Source: Gilliamella bombi
GTDB taxonomy: Bacteria > Pseudomonadota > Gammaproteobacteria > Enterobacterales > Orbaceae
Assembly (NCBI RefSeq): GCF_900103255.1
Contig: NZ_FMWS01000020.1
Span: 31,782-95,781 of the forward strand
Length of the DNA: 64,000 nt
Reading direction: 5' to 3'
Shown here: positions 1 to 9,916 of the stretch, piece by piece
How the letters are laid out: each line of letters begins with the position of its first letter
Numbering within the stretch: position 1 is the stretch's first letter
Position numbers and translations under genes: made by a program
The notes under the pieces: generated by a model
Databases searched by the model: none
What the model was told of the DNA's origin: nothing
Seen by the model: only the letters and a program-made list of their open reading frames with translations

Positions 1-1247
1 GATTTATGAATGAAATCGTTATAAGTTAAGTCTGAATATTGTGCTGCCGCTACTTGGTGATCTTTTGCACCACTTGGCGTTTTTAAATGTAGTGCATAAA
101 TGGCAACTCCTTTATGCTGAGCTTCTAGCCTTAATTGCGCTGCATCCATGCCAGTACTAGAAAGCTTATCATCCCCCGGAATCGCACTAGCATCTGTTAT
201 TAAAATCATATAACGTGCGCCAAAACTATTCCAATTAATATCATTTAATGCTTGAGCAATGCCCGCATAAGAATCTTCCGCAAAATACGAGGTAGAAACA
301 GAAGCTTGTTTAAGTGAAGCACTTAACTTTTTAAAGTCTTCTTTATCCTTAACTTTATTTGGGTCGGCAAAAATCTTGGTAACAAATTCGAGCTTATCCG
401 ATGCTTTTAAGCTTGAGCGGAATGATATCAATCCGAATTTTACTTGTTCTTGTAGCTTTTCTTTTTCAATATGCTGATAAACTCGCGTTACCGCTTCTTT
501 AGTTCTTGAAATATAAGGATCCATAGAAATAGTTGAATCAATAACAAACACAATAGCGGCTTTAAAAGGTACTACTTGATTTGCACTATCATCAGCAGTT
601 TGAGCAGTGTTTTGCTTTGGGTTATTTTTTATCAATGATTCTTGTTTACTTACTGATGCGACCTCTAGCACTCGCTCATAAAACCCTCGCCCATTCATTA
701 CTTCTTCACCTTGCAAAATAGGTAATAAATAGAAATTACTTTTAAAATCTACAAACTCTTTAGGTTCTTGAGCAAGCACTTCTGGAGCTGCTTTATTCGC
801 TTTTAGAGCTTCACGAATAGGTTTTAATAAAGTTTCAGGTTTATCGGCATCAACAATCGCAGTCAATGCAGCCTTATCTTTGAAAAATAGCAAAGGATCA
901 CGATCAACTGGATTAGTAAAAACTAATGTCATTTGCATATTCCAAGCAATAGTACATGAATCATTAATCCAACCAATAGTTTTTCCATAAGAATCTGGTC
1001 CTACATTAAGCCATTGCTGATTATTCTGATTTTTGCGCTCATAAACATAATAACGTGAAAATGCAGGTAAAGATTTACCAGTAGGATCAGCAATATTACT
1101 TTTTAATTCGCATGTTGGCGTACTTAGTACACGCTGATATAGCGTTTTTTTACCTACCTGCTTAAGTGGCTCTGCGGCAAAACCAATTAATGGTAAACAT
1201 GTTAAACCTATTGTGGAAATCAGTTTTGAGATAGCTAGTTTATTCAT
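1..1247 (-). CDS. Secreted von Willebrand factor A domain protein of the srf cluster (partial)
   Basis: The minus-strand frame is open from the ATG at 1247 to the left window edge, so the C-terminus is missing. The first ~24 residues (MNKLAISKLIST..., then a hydrophobic stretch ending near GFAAEP) look like a Sec signal peptide, placing the product in the periplasm or envelope. Around residue 235 the segment FVIDSTISMD gives a MIDAS-type D-x-T-x-S motif, and further on ILITDAS supplies the other conserved VWA aspartate, so metal binding is plausible. The N-terminal ~200 residues carry paired cysteines and resemble no domain I can name. It starts 13 bp after the preceding gene and is probably the last or penultimate gene of the srfA-srfB-srfC transcription unit. 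The partner it binds is unknown. Confidence 0.75.
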   Translation of the reverse strand, partial: MNKLAISKLISTIGLTCLPLIGFAAEPLKQVGKKTLYQRVLSTPTCELKSNIADPTGKSLPAFSRYYVYERKNQNNQQWLNVGPDSYGKTIGWINDSCTIAWNMQMTLVFTNPVDRDPLLFFKDKAALTAIVDADKPETLLKPIREALKANKAAPEVLAQEPKEFVDFKSNFYLLPILQGEEVMNGRGFYERVLEVASVSKQESLIKNNPKQNTAQTADDSANQVVPFKAAIVFVIDSTISMDPYISRTKEAVTRVYQHIEKEKLQEQVKFGLISFRSSLKASDKLEFVTKIFADPNKVKDKEDFKKLSASLKQASVSTSYFAEDSYAGIAQALNDINWNSFGARYMILITDASAIPGDDKLSSTGMDAAQLRLEAQHKGVAIYALHLKTPSGAKDHQVAAAQYSDLTYNDFIHK

Positions 1248-1259
1248 TCTTGCTCCTCA

Positions 1260-2264
1260 CTATTTTTGTAATTGGGTTAAACGATCTTTAACGAATGTAT
1301 TCTTTGGATCGTTAGTCAAAGATGTTTCATACCAATAAATAGCCGTTTCTTTATCAGCTTCAAAACAATTATTCACTTCATAAAATTTTTCGTCATACTC
1401 TTTTGCATATAGCATAGCAATGTTAGCATTTGTTTGTGCTTGATTTGCATATAAACGCTGAGCTATATTACATTTTCCTGCTTTTTTAGCTTCAGTAATT
1501 ATCTGAATAATTGCTCCCGTTTCAGGTTTAGTCTGTAAACATTGTTGAATAAATGTTAAATCATCAGTAGAAATGTTGCTTAAACTACATTGTTCACTAA
1601 CTTCCACTGTGGGAGTAGGTTGTAATTGTTTTTGGAAAAATAAAAAATACCACGCCGCAAGACCTAGTCCAATTAGTATCATACATCCAACAACAATAGA
1701 AACAATTAGCCCTAGGCGACTTTTTGATTTAACTGGTTCCTCAGGAGTTATTCCAGATTCTGACTCCGTTTCAATAGGTTCGACTAATGTTTCCTTTTGA
1801 GAGGTAATATTAGATTCTTCAATTAATGGCGGTTCATCTTCAACAATAGGATCATTAACTGGCTCAGGATGTTCTATAACTTGTTCTTCATTAGATAAAG
1901 TTGTTTGTGCGTTTAATGCTGTTGAGGCAAAAACAGTTTCTGCAATACTAACAACACCACCATCAACATAACTTTGATTTTGCTTATCACGAATTTGTAT
2001 AAGAAATCGGAGCTGACTTTCTTGTGTCACCAAAGAGTCGACCAACCATTCACCAACGTATCCCGTTAATTTTTCATTTTCAACTGACATATTTTCAAGA
2101 GTATGCCAATTTTTTTCGGGGTTCCATTGATTCAAACCAGATAAGTAATAGCCATCCTGATTGCGTTGTACAAGTATATCAATTTGAGAACTACCACTCC
2201 ATTTTTGAGCTAAAAACTTCGCAATACCGGGTTTATAACTATCTAATTCAATTCTTAATGCCAT
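1260..2264 (-). CDS. Single-pass membrane protein with C-terminal repeat region, srf cluster
   Basis: The 334-residue product has an N-terminal ~120-residue domain rich in Trp and Gln, an acidic Pro/Glu/Ser linker, one transmembrane segment (LIVSIVVGCMILIGLGLAAW, near residue 190) and a C-terminal ~110-residue segment. The latter contains AKEYDEKFYEVN and ETAIYWYETSL, which resemble tetratricopeptide/Sel1-like helices. I chose the ATG at 2264 because AGAGGA lies about five bases upstream; an in-frame ATG at 2288 has no ribosome binding site. It sits between srfC and the VWA gene on the same strand and probably anchors part of the complex in the inner membrane. I do not recognise a named family. 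Confidence 0.7.
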   Translation of the reverse strand: MALRIELDSYKPGIAKFLAQKWSGSSQIDILVQRNQDGYYLSGLNQWNPEKNWHTLENMSVENEKLTGYVGEWLVDSLVTQESQLRFLIQIRDKQNQSYVDGGVVSIAETVFASTALNAQTTLSNEEQVIEHPEPVNDPIVEDEPPLIEESNITSQKETLVEPIETESESGITPEEPVKSKSRLGLIVSIVVGCMILIGLGLAAWYFLFFQKQLQPTPTVEVSEQCSLSNISTDDLTFIQQCLQTKPETGAIIQIITEAKKAGKCNIAQRLYANQAQTNANIAMLYAKEYDEKFYEVNNCFEADKETAIYWYETSLTNDPKNTFVKDRLTQLQK

Positions 2265-2378
2265 GATATCCTCTATTTTTATACTCAAATACGCGAGTAT
2301 TATTCATCCGATCTATTGAATAGGGAAACATTTTCAACTCAAATAAGACTTCCCTATTACTCTATTTTTTATTTAATT

Positions 2379-5051
2379 TTAATTAATCTGCGATTGTTTG
2401 AAAAAATTAAGAATTTCACCCAATCGGCTATTTTGTTCTTGACTAATTTCTCGTCCTGCATGGTGCCCCACATTTTCTTGCGCAAGCATTGCAAATGCAA
2501 CAAACCAATCAAATATCGCATACTGGGAATAATTTTTAGTTTTATCGTCCAGTTTCGGTAATGAATGTGATGATTGAACATTCAATTCACTTAGCGGTGA
2601 AGAAAATATCGGTTTCCCCTGATTAACTTTACTCATTGGTATATCACCTCCCTGCCCTTGAATAAAACCAAGCCATGCAATAAAATCGGCTAGTAAAGTG
2701 TGAATAGTACTAATTTGTCTAGATTCTAGATCATCACGCTTACTACCAGTATTTTCGTTATTCAAAATATGCTCGGTTAAACTTGCTTCGAGTTTCATTC
2801 GATTAGCTGCAGTAATAAGTTCTTCTACAATAAAAGAGAGTGATTTTTGATTGATACCAAAAAACTGTAAAATATGCTTATCTAATACAATATTCCTTAA
2901 ATGCTCTAACCATGCCGAAAAAACAGTTTTGGCAAACTTTGATTCGGTTGGTAATGTGGCAACTTGTTTAGTGGTCAATGGTGAATTCTCATCAGAAAAT
3001 AACTCGAAATCAGCATTTAAACCAAAATCATTCGATAAATTATCTAACAAATTATCATTGCTATCTTGCTGTGTTTCATTTTCTATTGTATTGGAATGAT
3101 AAAGTGCTCTAATTGTTTGATCTGGTAATTCAAACACTTTAAGTAGTTCACCTAATAATAGTGCTTTACTTTGCAATTCTTTAACTGCATCAGCAATTAC
3201 TTGCTTTTTCTTAACTAGCTCTTCATCACTATCCGCTTGATACCAAGTATCAAAACGCATATTAATAATGTAATCAATTTTCTCATTAAGTTGTTCAACA
3301 ATACGTTGTTGTTTTACTTCCGTAATGGCAACTTGCTCCAAGTATTGGCTAATTCGGCCTATACCGCCATCATTAAGTTTTAACATGGCATCCCATGCTT
3401 CTTCTGGCTGGAACACATATTCTTTAATATCACTATTTTGCACAAATGTATTTTTTAATACATTCATTTTATCTTGATAATTTTCTCTATAATCAATCTC
3501 TTGGCTAGTGCTCGGTTCGACATTTAAAAATGGCACATCAAATCCTGGTTTTCGAACTAGAAAAATATTATTAAATTTGTGATTGTTCGACCAATTACTT
3601 AACCAATCATAACTACCAAAACGTTCTAAGATAGTTTGTTGTAACAAACCTCCTTTGCCCCAGCTATTTTTTAAATTATCTTCAGATAGTGTTAATGATG
3701 TGCCAATGCGTTTATCAAACATGGTTATTGCCCATAATAATCCCGGCTTTTTAGTAGCTCTTTTTTCAGCTGTTTCACCTTGGGTTTTATCAATCCAGCG
3801 CTCAAGTACTGGACCTACATCATTAACATCAGATTGTTTATCTGATGGTGTACAAACAACTAGCACATTCATTTCCTGGCTGTCAGTATATTTTTCAAAA
3901 AGATAAGCAACTTTACCACGCAATAAAAGCTGAGCAATTGGATTACCTTCTTTAACATCAGAAATCGATATTAAGTTTAGACGGCCTCGGTATCCAGGAA
4001 AATCAAGTAAATCTACATTTTCAAATGTTGGTACTCTGGTTTTATTGACTAATGGAAAAATTAATTCGGCAGTTAAAAAAGCCAGTTGAGCTAAAGATAT
4101 AGTTGTTGGTGCGCCATTTAATGGCGTTATAGTGACAGATGAATCTTTGTCGGTATTTAATCGCTCAAGAATATCAACATTCATAATACTGTCAATTTGT
4201 GACTTAGTACCGTTATTATCTTTGATTAAGACAGAAAGCGGCGCATATACCGTTTCAGCATGACTAAAACTTGATAAGGTCGTCGCTAGTTGGGTATAGA
4301 TTGTGGTGAGTTCAGAAATACCACCCCATAAAACAGAAATCAGTTCACCACGATCAGATACAGGCAAATAAGGAAGAAGGTGCGTTGCTTTTTCCCAATA
4401 TCCCCCTTTCAAACCTTCAAGCGAGTTACCGAAGTTCTCAGATAAATAATCATAAAGATCAACAACATCATCTTCAATAATACCGCCAACATAGCTTATT
4501 TGTTTTTTATTTTCTAACCGTTGAATCAACTGATTTAGCTGTGAAAACTCAATTTTATTGGATACTTTTTGTTGGTCAAAATCTTTAAAATAGGCATTTA
4601 TTAAGATTTTTACAATTTCTATCTCTTTAAATAATTTTAATTCTAACGGATAGTTAGCTATACCACCTTTAGCAATACGGCTAAAACGAGTAACAAGACC
4701 TGTCGCTTCTTTACCACTACCTACAGGGTTTACATGATCAATAAAGTCTAAAACTTCGTTATCAACAACCGTTTCAAGCTTACCATTTTCACCCGCAGCT
4801 AGCGCTGAAATAAGGTACGATTTACCTGCCTGTGATAATCCAAAAAAACCAACTGCAACAGACTTAGTTGATACATCACCCAATCGTTTTGCACTATTAC
4901 GTAAACGACGTAAATCTAAAATTAAATTATCTGCTTCACTATCTAAACGTTTAGATGAATGGCGTGTTTGATCTACCCACTCAATGGCCTTTGCTGATGC
5001 TTGATAGACCTGTTCCCAAGATTTAGGAAGTTGTTCATTTAAGTTTTTCAT
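2379..5051 (-). CDS. srfC: SrfC family putative virulence factor, GTPase-like
   Basis: The 890-residue protein matches the SrfC/'putative bacterial virulence factor' family. A P-loop G-L-S-Q-A-G-K-S lies at about residues 71-78, and a G3-like DFPG occurs around residue 352 (DLLDFPGYRGR), as in dynamin-like or septin-like GTPases. WAITMFDKR may serve as a divergent G4. The rest is largely helical with charged, coiled-coil-like stretches. Its ATG overlaps the srfB stop by four bases (ATGA), a sign of translational coupling. In Salmonella srfA, srfB and srfC were described as SsrB-regulated genes; the biochemical function is not established. GTP binding is inferred from motifs only. Confidence 0.85.
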   Translation of the reverse strand: MKNLNEQLPKSWEQVYQASAKAIEWVDQTRHSSKRLDSEADNLILDLRRLRNSAKRLGDVSTKSVAVGFFGLSQAGKSYLISALAAGENGKLETVVDNEVLDFIDHVNPVGSGKEATGLVTRFSRIAKGGIANYPLELKLFKEIEIVKILINAYFKDFDQQKVSNKIEFSQLNQLIQRLENKKQISYVGGIIEDDVVDLYDYLSENFGNSLEGLKGGYWEKATHLLPYLPVSDRGELISVLWGGISELTTIYTQLATTLSSFSHAETVYAPLSVLIKDNNGTKSQIDSIMNVDILERLNTDKDSSVTITPLNGAPTTISLAQLAFLTAELIFPLVNKTRVPTFENVDLLDFPGYRGRLNLISISDVKEGNPIAQLLLRGKVAYLFEKYTDSQEMNVLVVCTPSDKQSDVNDVGPVLERWIDKTQGETAEKRATKKPGLLWAITMFDKRIGTSLTLSEDNLKNSWGKGGLLQQTILERFGSYDWLSNWSNNHKFNNIFLVRKPGFDVPFLNVEPSTSQEIDYRENYQDKMNVLKNTFVQNSDIKEYVFQPEEAWDAMLKLNDGGIGRISQYLEQVAITEVKQQRIVEQLNEKIDYIINMRFDTWYQADSDEELVKKKQVIADAVKELQSKALLLGELLKVFELPDQTIRALYHSNTIENETQQDSNDNLLDNLSNDFGLNADFELFSDENSPLTTKQVATLPTESKFAKTVFSAWLEHLRNIVLDKHILQFFGINQKSLSFIVEELITAANRMKLEASLTEHILNNENTGSKRDDLESRQISTIHTLLADFIAWLGFIQGQGGDIPMSKVNQGKPIFSSPLSELNVQSSHSLPKLDDKTKNYSQYAIFDWFVAFAMLAQENVGHHAGREISQEQNSRLGEILNFFKQSQIN

Positions 5052-8000
5052 CGTTTTATCATTCCACTATCAAGCCAATATTGCGTACTTATTAAACCAG
5101 AGTTAACCATTGTATTTAAACTTAGTTTAATATCCTGATTTTTATTGCAGGCTCGCCCATCAGAGGCTTTTACATCCTTAATATAAAAATTTTCGACCGT
5201 TTTTTGTTTGTTTTTTATGCCGAGAGTAACTTCTAATACGACGCCTTCAGCACTTAATCGCTTGGCCACTTCACTATTTTCAATTGTTAAAATATAAATA
5301 GGCGATGCTGGCCACCTTTCAACTTCGAGTTGCCTAAAACCAAGTCTTGTGGTGCCTCTAATTTCAAATGAGAGATCAGGGAAATCATAATCAGGATTAT
5401 CTAAGTCAATATCTTGATAATAAACATTTTCTTTTTTAATCATATTAAGATTATCTAAAAGTCCAATGTATTTAACTGTTGAATATAAATCCATATTAGA
5501 AGATCTAAAATAGAAATTAGGTAATCGTAAATTTTTGCTTAGAAAACAAAGCATAGCACCCACAGCAGCCGTTGTTTTAGGATCATCAATGCGTTCTTGT
5601 TTATGGAAAGGATACCAACCACCAGTATGATAACCATGTAAAGGCAAAATTCGCCCTGCAGGCATAGATAAGCGTGATCGGAAATAACTTTGAATTCCCG
5701 GTAATCGAGAAGGGCGACCAGTTAATAAAAGAACATCACACTGATAACAACTAATAATTTCGGATAATGCATCAAACGTTTTACAGATGTTGTAATAATC
5801 ACCACGAATAAACAAATAATGTATACGTTTAAGGTTAATATCGATACTTAAATCAAGTACCGAAAACTCAGGGTTATTTAATGCGCGCCTAATAGGTTCA
5901 TTTATAAAATTAAGCACATTGTCAGTCATAGTATTATGTTGTAATAATTCGCCAAAGGTAGAACGATAATCATGTTGCTCTGAATGTAATGGATCATAAA
6001 GTTCATACGCTTTTAATATTTGTAATCCAACCGGTGTAAATAACTGTAAAGTGAGTTGTTGGCGCAATACCGCATCTTGGATAGATAGTTGTTGTGAACC
6101 AATAATAGTAGATAAAATGGGGTTTGGATCTGCAATTCCAGCTTGTTTTAGACCATTTGTTAAAGCGGTTAGAACGGTATCTTGAATGATATCAAGTAAA
6201 ATATCATCACCTGCAACTTTGAATCCATCACGAAAACGTTGCGTTGGTACAATATAAGCATTACTACTGTTGGTTTGACCACTTACACCATAATCTAATT
6301 GGTAATCGTTAATCACTAAATCTGTTGTGCCGCCACCAATATCAACTGTTGCAATAGTTAGTTTCTGTTTATTAGCTTTACCTGGACGTACCATTGAAGC
6401 AATAAATTCTTCACTGCGCCCATTATAATTATTTTGTGTCTCGTTAAAGAGGTAAACCACTTGCCCGCAAGTCGCCTCGTCCCATTGAATATACACTTCA
6501 GGGATATTTGGCCATACACTTTTTAGTTGTTCTGGATTATTAAAATCAATATTTTTATCTGAACTATCCCAACCTAGGCTTTTCCAAACCAAACCTATTG
6601 CTTGATATACGCAACTTTTAAATATTGCTTGTTCGGGTTTTGGCATGGCTGGCGGAATAGTTAAAATAATAGATCGTAAATTACGTGGCGTTTTAGCATG
6701 CTCAAGTTTATTACGCTGAGCAACACTATTCATTTGCATTAATGCATGCATTAATACTTCACATAACATAAAAGTCATCAAAGAACTGCGTGAGTATTTT
6801 GGGTGGAAAACTGGCATTTTACGGTCATACTCTTCTTCAATATCATTACTTAAAATATGTAATGCTTCACCGTATTCATTAATTAAGCTTGAAAAAGGTT
6901 CTGCTGTTGCAAATGGTTCATGATCACTTTTTACATAATGAGAATTAAAACGCCAACCTTGTTCGTATTTATCTTGATCCCATAAATAGCGTTTAGGGCT
7001 TGAAAGACCCGTTGCACCTTCATTGCCCTCTCGCCGACTTGCAAGCCGACTTGCCTCTTGGCCAACACGGACAATACTTGGCCATCGGAATGTATCTCGT
7101 CGACCGCTTTGTAATGAAAAATGTTCTTTACCGAAAAAAGTTTGGGCAAATTCTACTCGGCTTTCAAACGGTTCATTGTAAATATGCTCTGGTTGGGTTA
7201 AGTCTCGAATTTCAAGCTCATAACGATGATTTAAACTATCTTTATCTTGGGCATGATCTTCAATTAAAATGCCACAAGTGCGTGAATTACCCACATCTAA
7301 AATCATATCAACAGGAATTGATTTAACAACATCATCTTTATTGTTTGACACAATTTTAATTGTTGGCAATTGCAAGGAGTCGGCAAGTAAGTGAATGATA
7401 TTTAGGTAATGCGCATAATAAGATTTATTTTTAATCTCTTTATTAATATCATCTTTATGTATCTTTAAACGTTCAGGTTGTGGCGCGAGTTCTTGAAAGA
7501 GATCAATTAACCAACTGGTTATCCATTTGAGTTCTAAATACCATGAAACGTGATCTGAGCGATGTGCTAAACTAAATACTGCACCAGTCATCACATCGTT
7601 TTCGGTTGGCGCAAGATAAGCAACATCTTGTAAGTTAGCAAATACTTTTGTATCAAAAGCAAAAGTGATTCGATGTGTATTACCATCAGGATCTTCACCT
7701 TCAGGAATACTAACGATTCGAACTCGGCTCCAGTTATGTGGCCCTTTATCAAAACGATTTGAAGGTATTGAACGTAACATAGGAACTGGTAACCAAATGC
7801 CATCGTATAGTTTTAAGGACTGTTCAACACTAATTTCCTGTGTTGGATTAACAGCAAATGTGGGATTATCTGGTGTAAAAAATTGACCACTTTCCACATC
7901 TTCAACCAACCTAATTAGCGCACCACTCTCAGAGGGATCAATAAAGCACCCATTAACTTTACTGCGCCATTCATTATCTTTCCAATCGATTTTAAGTGCA

Positions 8001-8080
8001 AAGTCAAGAAACTGAATACCGCTATTCATAATAAGTGTCACTTCTTGACCATAATTGCGTAATTCTGGAAGCATATACAA
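5048..8080 (-). CDS. srfB: SrfB family protein, actin/Hsp70-fold ATPase
   Basis: The 1010-residue product matches the SrfB family. It carries the hallmarks of the actin/Hsp70 nucleotide fold: phosphate-1 loop ILDVGNSRTCGI near residue 261, phosphate-2 loop TVDIGGGTTDLVI near residue 577, and an adenosine-type motif LLLTGRPSRLPG near residue 782. The N-terminal ~250 residues and the C-terminal ~150 are family-specific. The stop overlaps the srfC start and the start lies 3 bp after srfA, so A, B and C are almost certainly made together. A second ATG two codons inside the start is equally possible. I infer an ATP-driven assembly or chaperone role; no substrate is known. Confidence 0.87.
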   Translation of the reverse strand: MYMLPELRNYGQEVTLIMNSGIQFLDFALKIDWKDNEWRSKVNGCFIDPSESGALIRLVEDVESGQFFTPDNPTFAVNPTQEISVEQSLKLYDGIWLPVPMLRSIPSNRFDKGPHNWSRVRIVSIPEGEDPDGNTHRITFAFDTKVFANLQDVAYLAPTENDVMTGAVFSLAHRSDHVSWYLELKWITSWLIDLFQELAPQPERLKIHKDDINKEIKNKSYYAHYLNIIHLLADSLQLPTIKIVSNNKDDVVKSIPVDMILDVGNSRTCGILIEDHAQDKDSLNHRYELEIRDLTQPEHIYNEPFESRVEFAQTFFGKEHFSLQSGRRDTFRWPSIVRVGQEASRLASRREGNEGATGLSSPKRYLWDQDKYEQGWRFNSHYVKSDHEPFATAEPFSSLINEYGEALHILSNDIEEEYDRKMPVFHPKYSRSSLMTFMLCEVLMHALMQMNSVAQRNKLEHAKTPRNLRSIILTIPPAMPKPEQAIFKSCVYQAIGLVWKSLGWDSSDKNIDFNNPEQLKSVWPNIPEVYIQWDEATCGQVVYLFNETQNNYNGRSEEFIASMVRPGKANKQKLTIATVDIGGGTTDLVINDYQLDYGVSGQTNSSNAYIVPTQRFRDGFKVAGDDILLDIIQDTVLTALTNGLKQAGIADPNPILSTIIGSQQLSIQDAVLRQQLTLQLFTPVGLQILKAYELYDPLHSEQHDYRSTFGELLQHNTMTDNVLNFINEPIRRALNNPEFSVLDLSIDINLKRIHYLFIRGDYYNICKTFDALSEIISCYQCDVLLLTGRPSRLPGIQSYFRSRLSMPAGRILPLHGYHTGGWYPFHKQERIDDPKTTAAVGAMLCFLSKNLRLPNFYFRSSNMDLYSTVKYIGLLDNLNMIKKENVYYQDIDLDNPDYDFPDLSFEIRGTTRLGFRQLEVERWPASPIYILTIENSEVAKRLSAEGVVLEVTLGIKNKQKTVENFYIKDVKASDGRACNKNQDIKLSLNTMVNSGLISTQYWLDSGMIKR

Positions 8081-8083
8081 CCT

Positions 8084-9631
8084 TTATTGTTTTTTCATTG
8101 TTATTGGGAATGAAGTCCCATTATTATAAATTCCCTGACAATTAGCATTATTATTTTTGTCTGGTGTACATTGAATCTTTGGTAATTGATATTTGGTATT
8201 GTCACTACAAACAGCCTCAGTGTTACCCGTTATATCTAAATTGGCATTTTTAATGTTTGTACCCACATTACCTGTACATTTGACACCATCACTACGTGTT
8301 ACAGTGACTTCGCCATTCCCATCATTAAAGTTATAACTTAATTGTAATGGTTTACCAGTGGCTTTATCTTGAATACCACCATTTACAGACCATTGACCAT
8401 TTAAGAATTTTGTCGATCCTTGTTTAATTGCATCAGCTGGCATAGCTAAATGATTAGTTTGATCAACAGCTGAATTAGAATCTGATTTATTATCTTTATC
8501 CGATGGCGAAGATGTCTGCTCAGCGCTATCTTTATCTTGTTTATCTTGCTCGCTTTGATCATTTTGGATATTTGCATCATCTTTTTTATCAGGATCTAAA
8601 GGGGTAGATTTGTCATCTTTATCATCCGTTTTTGTTGCATCTTGCTCGCTTTTATTATCTTTAGCATCAGGATCTGGAATATTATTACTATCATTTCCAT
8701 TGTCTGTAGGTAAAGAATGATCAACTGAATCACCAGCCACGTTGCTATTGGTAGGAATATTATTTGCATTATCTAAAATCGTACCATTTGGTATAGCATT
8801 ATTAGTGACACCTAATCGATTATCAACAACAACATCTTTTGGCTCTGGATCTTTTCTATCTTGTTTTTCATCTTTTTCTGGTTGGCTAATATTACTACTA
8901 TCTAAAGATACATTTGGACTAATCGATATTTGAGGTTTTAGCCAACAGCCGCGTAATAAAAACAATGCTAACAAAAGTAACAATAAAGGTAATAACCCTA
9001 ACAACCATACCCACCAACGTTTCCACCATGGTCTATTATTAATTTGTGGAGTAACTACTTCTGTGATTGTTGGCGTTACTTTTTTTGCAGGCTCTAAACA
9101 ATAGAATGGAGAATTTACTTGAGGCGTTTGTGGATAAACAAACCCCCAAAAAGTAATCACTGGTTTACCATTAACAATATAAACAAATTGATTACTAGGA
9201 AAGCGTATTGCCATCAAGTTAGGTTCTAGACTTTGTGAATTGTGTTTTGGATCATAAATAAGGCGGCTGAACAATAGCTGATCGCCTTTAATATTTGGGT
9301 TACTAGCTAGTTGCTCACCTAGAGCCACAACTTTTCGCTCAAATTCCTTTAAAAGCTCAAGAGCTGATTCTTGTTCGGATTCACTAGCTGATGTCCAAGG
9401 GACTATATCATATTGCCCATCTGGTTGATTTGAATCAAGAGGAATATACCAATCAATAATATTACCTTGGTCATTGCGTTGAGGAATGGCTAAATAATCG
9501 GCAAATTGTTTGCCTAATTTAACTCTAAACGTTTCCCGAATTTGAGCTGCGACTAAATAAGCAGCTTTTCCATCATGCCCAAGCATTTTGAAATCTTTAA
9601 TATCACCACTTCGAAGTAATGTATTTGCCAT
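8084..9631 (-). CDS. srfA: SrfA family membrane protein
   Basis: The 515-residue product begins with a ~150-residue cytoplasmic domain (MANTLLRSGDIKDFKMLGHD...), then a strong transmembrane segment near residues 205-228 (WWVWLLGLLPLLLLLLALFL). A long low-complexity linker rich in Asp, Lys, Asn and Ser follows (about 235-395), then a compact C-terminal domain with four cysteines (CTGN..., C, CTPDK..., C), likely disulfide-bonded outside the membrane. This order fits SrfA of enterobacteria. It is the first gene of the unit and likely the membrane anchor for the SrfB ATPase and SrfC. The linker is a fast-evolving spacer. Function is unknown. Confidence 0.78.
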   Translation of the reverse strand: MANTLLRSGDIKDFKMLGHDGKAAYLVAAQIRETFRVKLGKQFADYLAIPQRNDQGNIIDWYIPLDSNQPDGQYDIVPWTSASESEQESALELLKEFERKVVALGEQLASNPNIKGDQLLFSRLIYDPKHNSQSLEPNLMAIRFPSNQFVYIVNGKPVITFWGFVYPQTPQVNSPFYCLEPAKKVTPTITEVVTPQINNRPWWKRWWVWLLGLLPLLLLLLALFLLRGCWLKPQISISPNVSLDSSNISQPEKDEKQDRKDPEPKDVVVDNRLGVTNNAIPNGTILDNANNIPTNSNVAGDSVDHSLPTDNGNDSNNIPDPDAKDNKSEQDATKTDDKDDKSTPLDPDKKDDANIQNDQSEQDKQDKDSAEQTSSPSDKDNKSDSNSAVDQTNHLAMPADAIKQGSTKFLNGQWSVNGGIQDKATGKPLQLSYNFNDGNGEVTVTRSDGVKCTGNVGTNIKNANLDITGNTEAVCSDNTKYQLPKIQCTPDKNNNANCQGIYNNGTSFPITMKKQ

Positions 9632-9873
9632 ATATTTCTTTTCATTCCTTTATATCATTTTTATTTCTTATAATTTCTTTTTAAAATTATGACAAGTTTA
9701 ACAGAAAACGCCATTATTGTAATTGATATCATCATGGATATTCTGAATTTTAAACATATCTTTTAATAGATTATGTCATAAATGGCAGAATTAATACAGA
9801 TTATAAAAAATTAAATAATCAATTGAATTATAATAACTTTAATCATAATTGCGATACCATTGATGAGCTTAAC

Positions 9874-9914
9874 TTTTATACTAAAACATATACTTTCCTG
9901 AAAGTTTTTTACAA
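9874..9914 (+). repeat. 41-bp dispersed intergenic repeat, family 2, copy 1
   Basis: This segment (TTTTATACT..., ending CCTGAAAGTTTTTTACAA) resembles segments at 59282-59322 and, more loosely, 56782-56823. The shared core is CTGAAA-(G/C)-TTTTTT/A-ACAA after an AAACA block. It ends 3 bp before the stop of gss. Origin unknown; it may be the end of a decayed mobile element. Confidence 0.5.
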
Positions 9915-9916
9915 AA

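Noticed and set aside
2316..2561. Small plus-strand frames inside srfC, srfB and other genes
   Set aside because: They lie antisense to well-supported coding genes, have no family resemblance and no ribosome binding sites.
8450..8900. Asp/Lys/Asn-rich repeats in srfA as a possible tandem repeat or CRISPR
   Set aside because: Translation shows an irregular low-complexity linker; there are no equal-length repeats with unique spacers.
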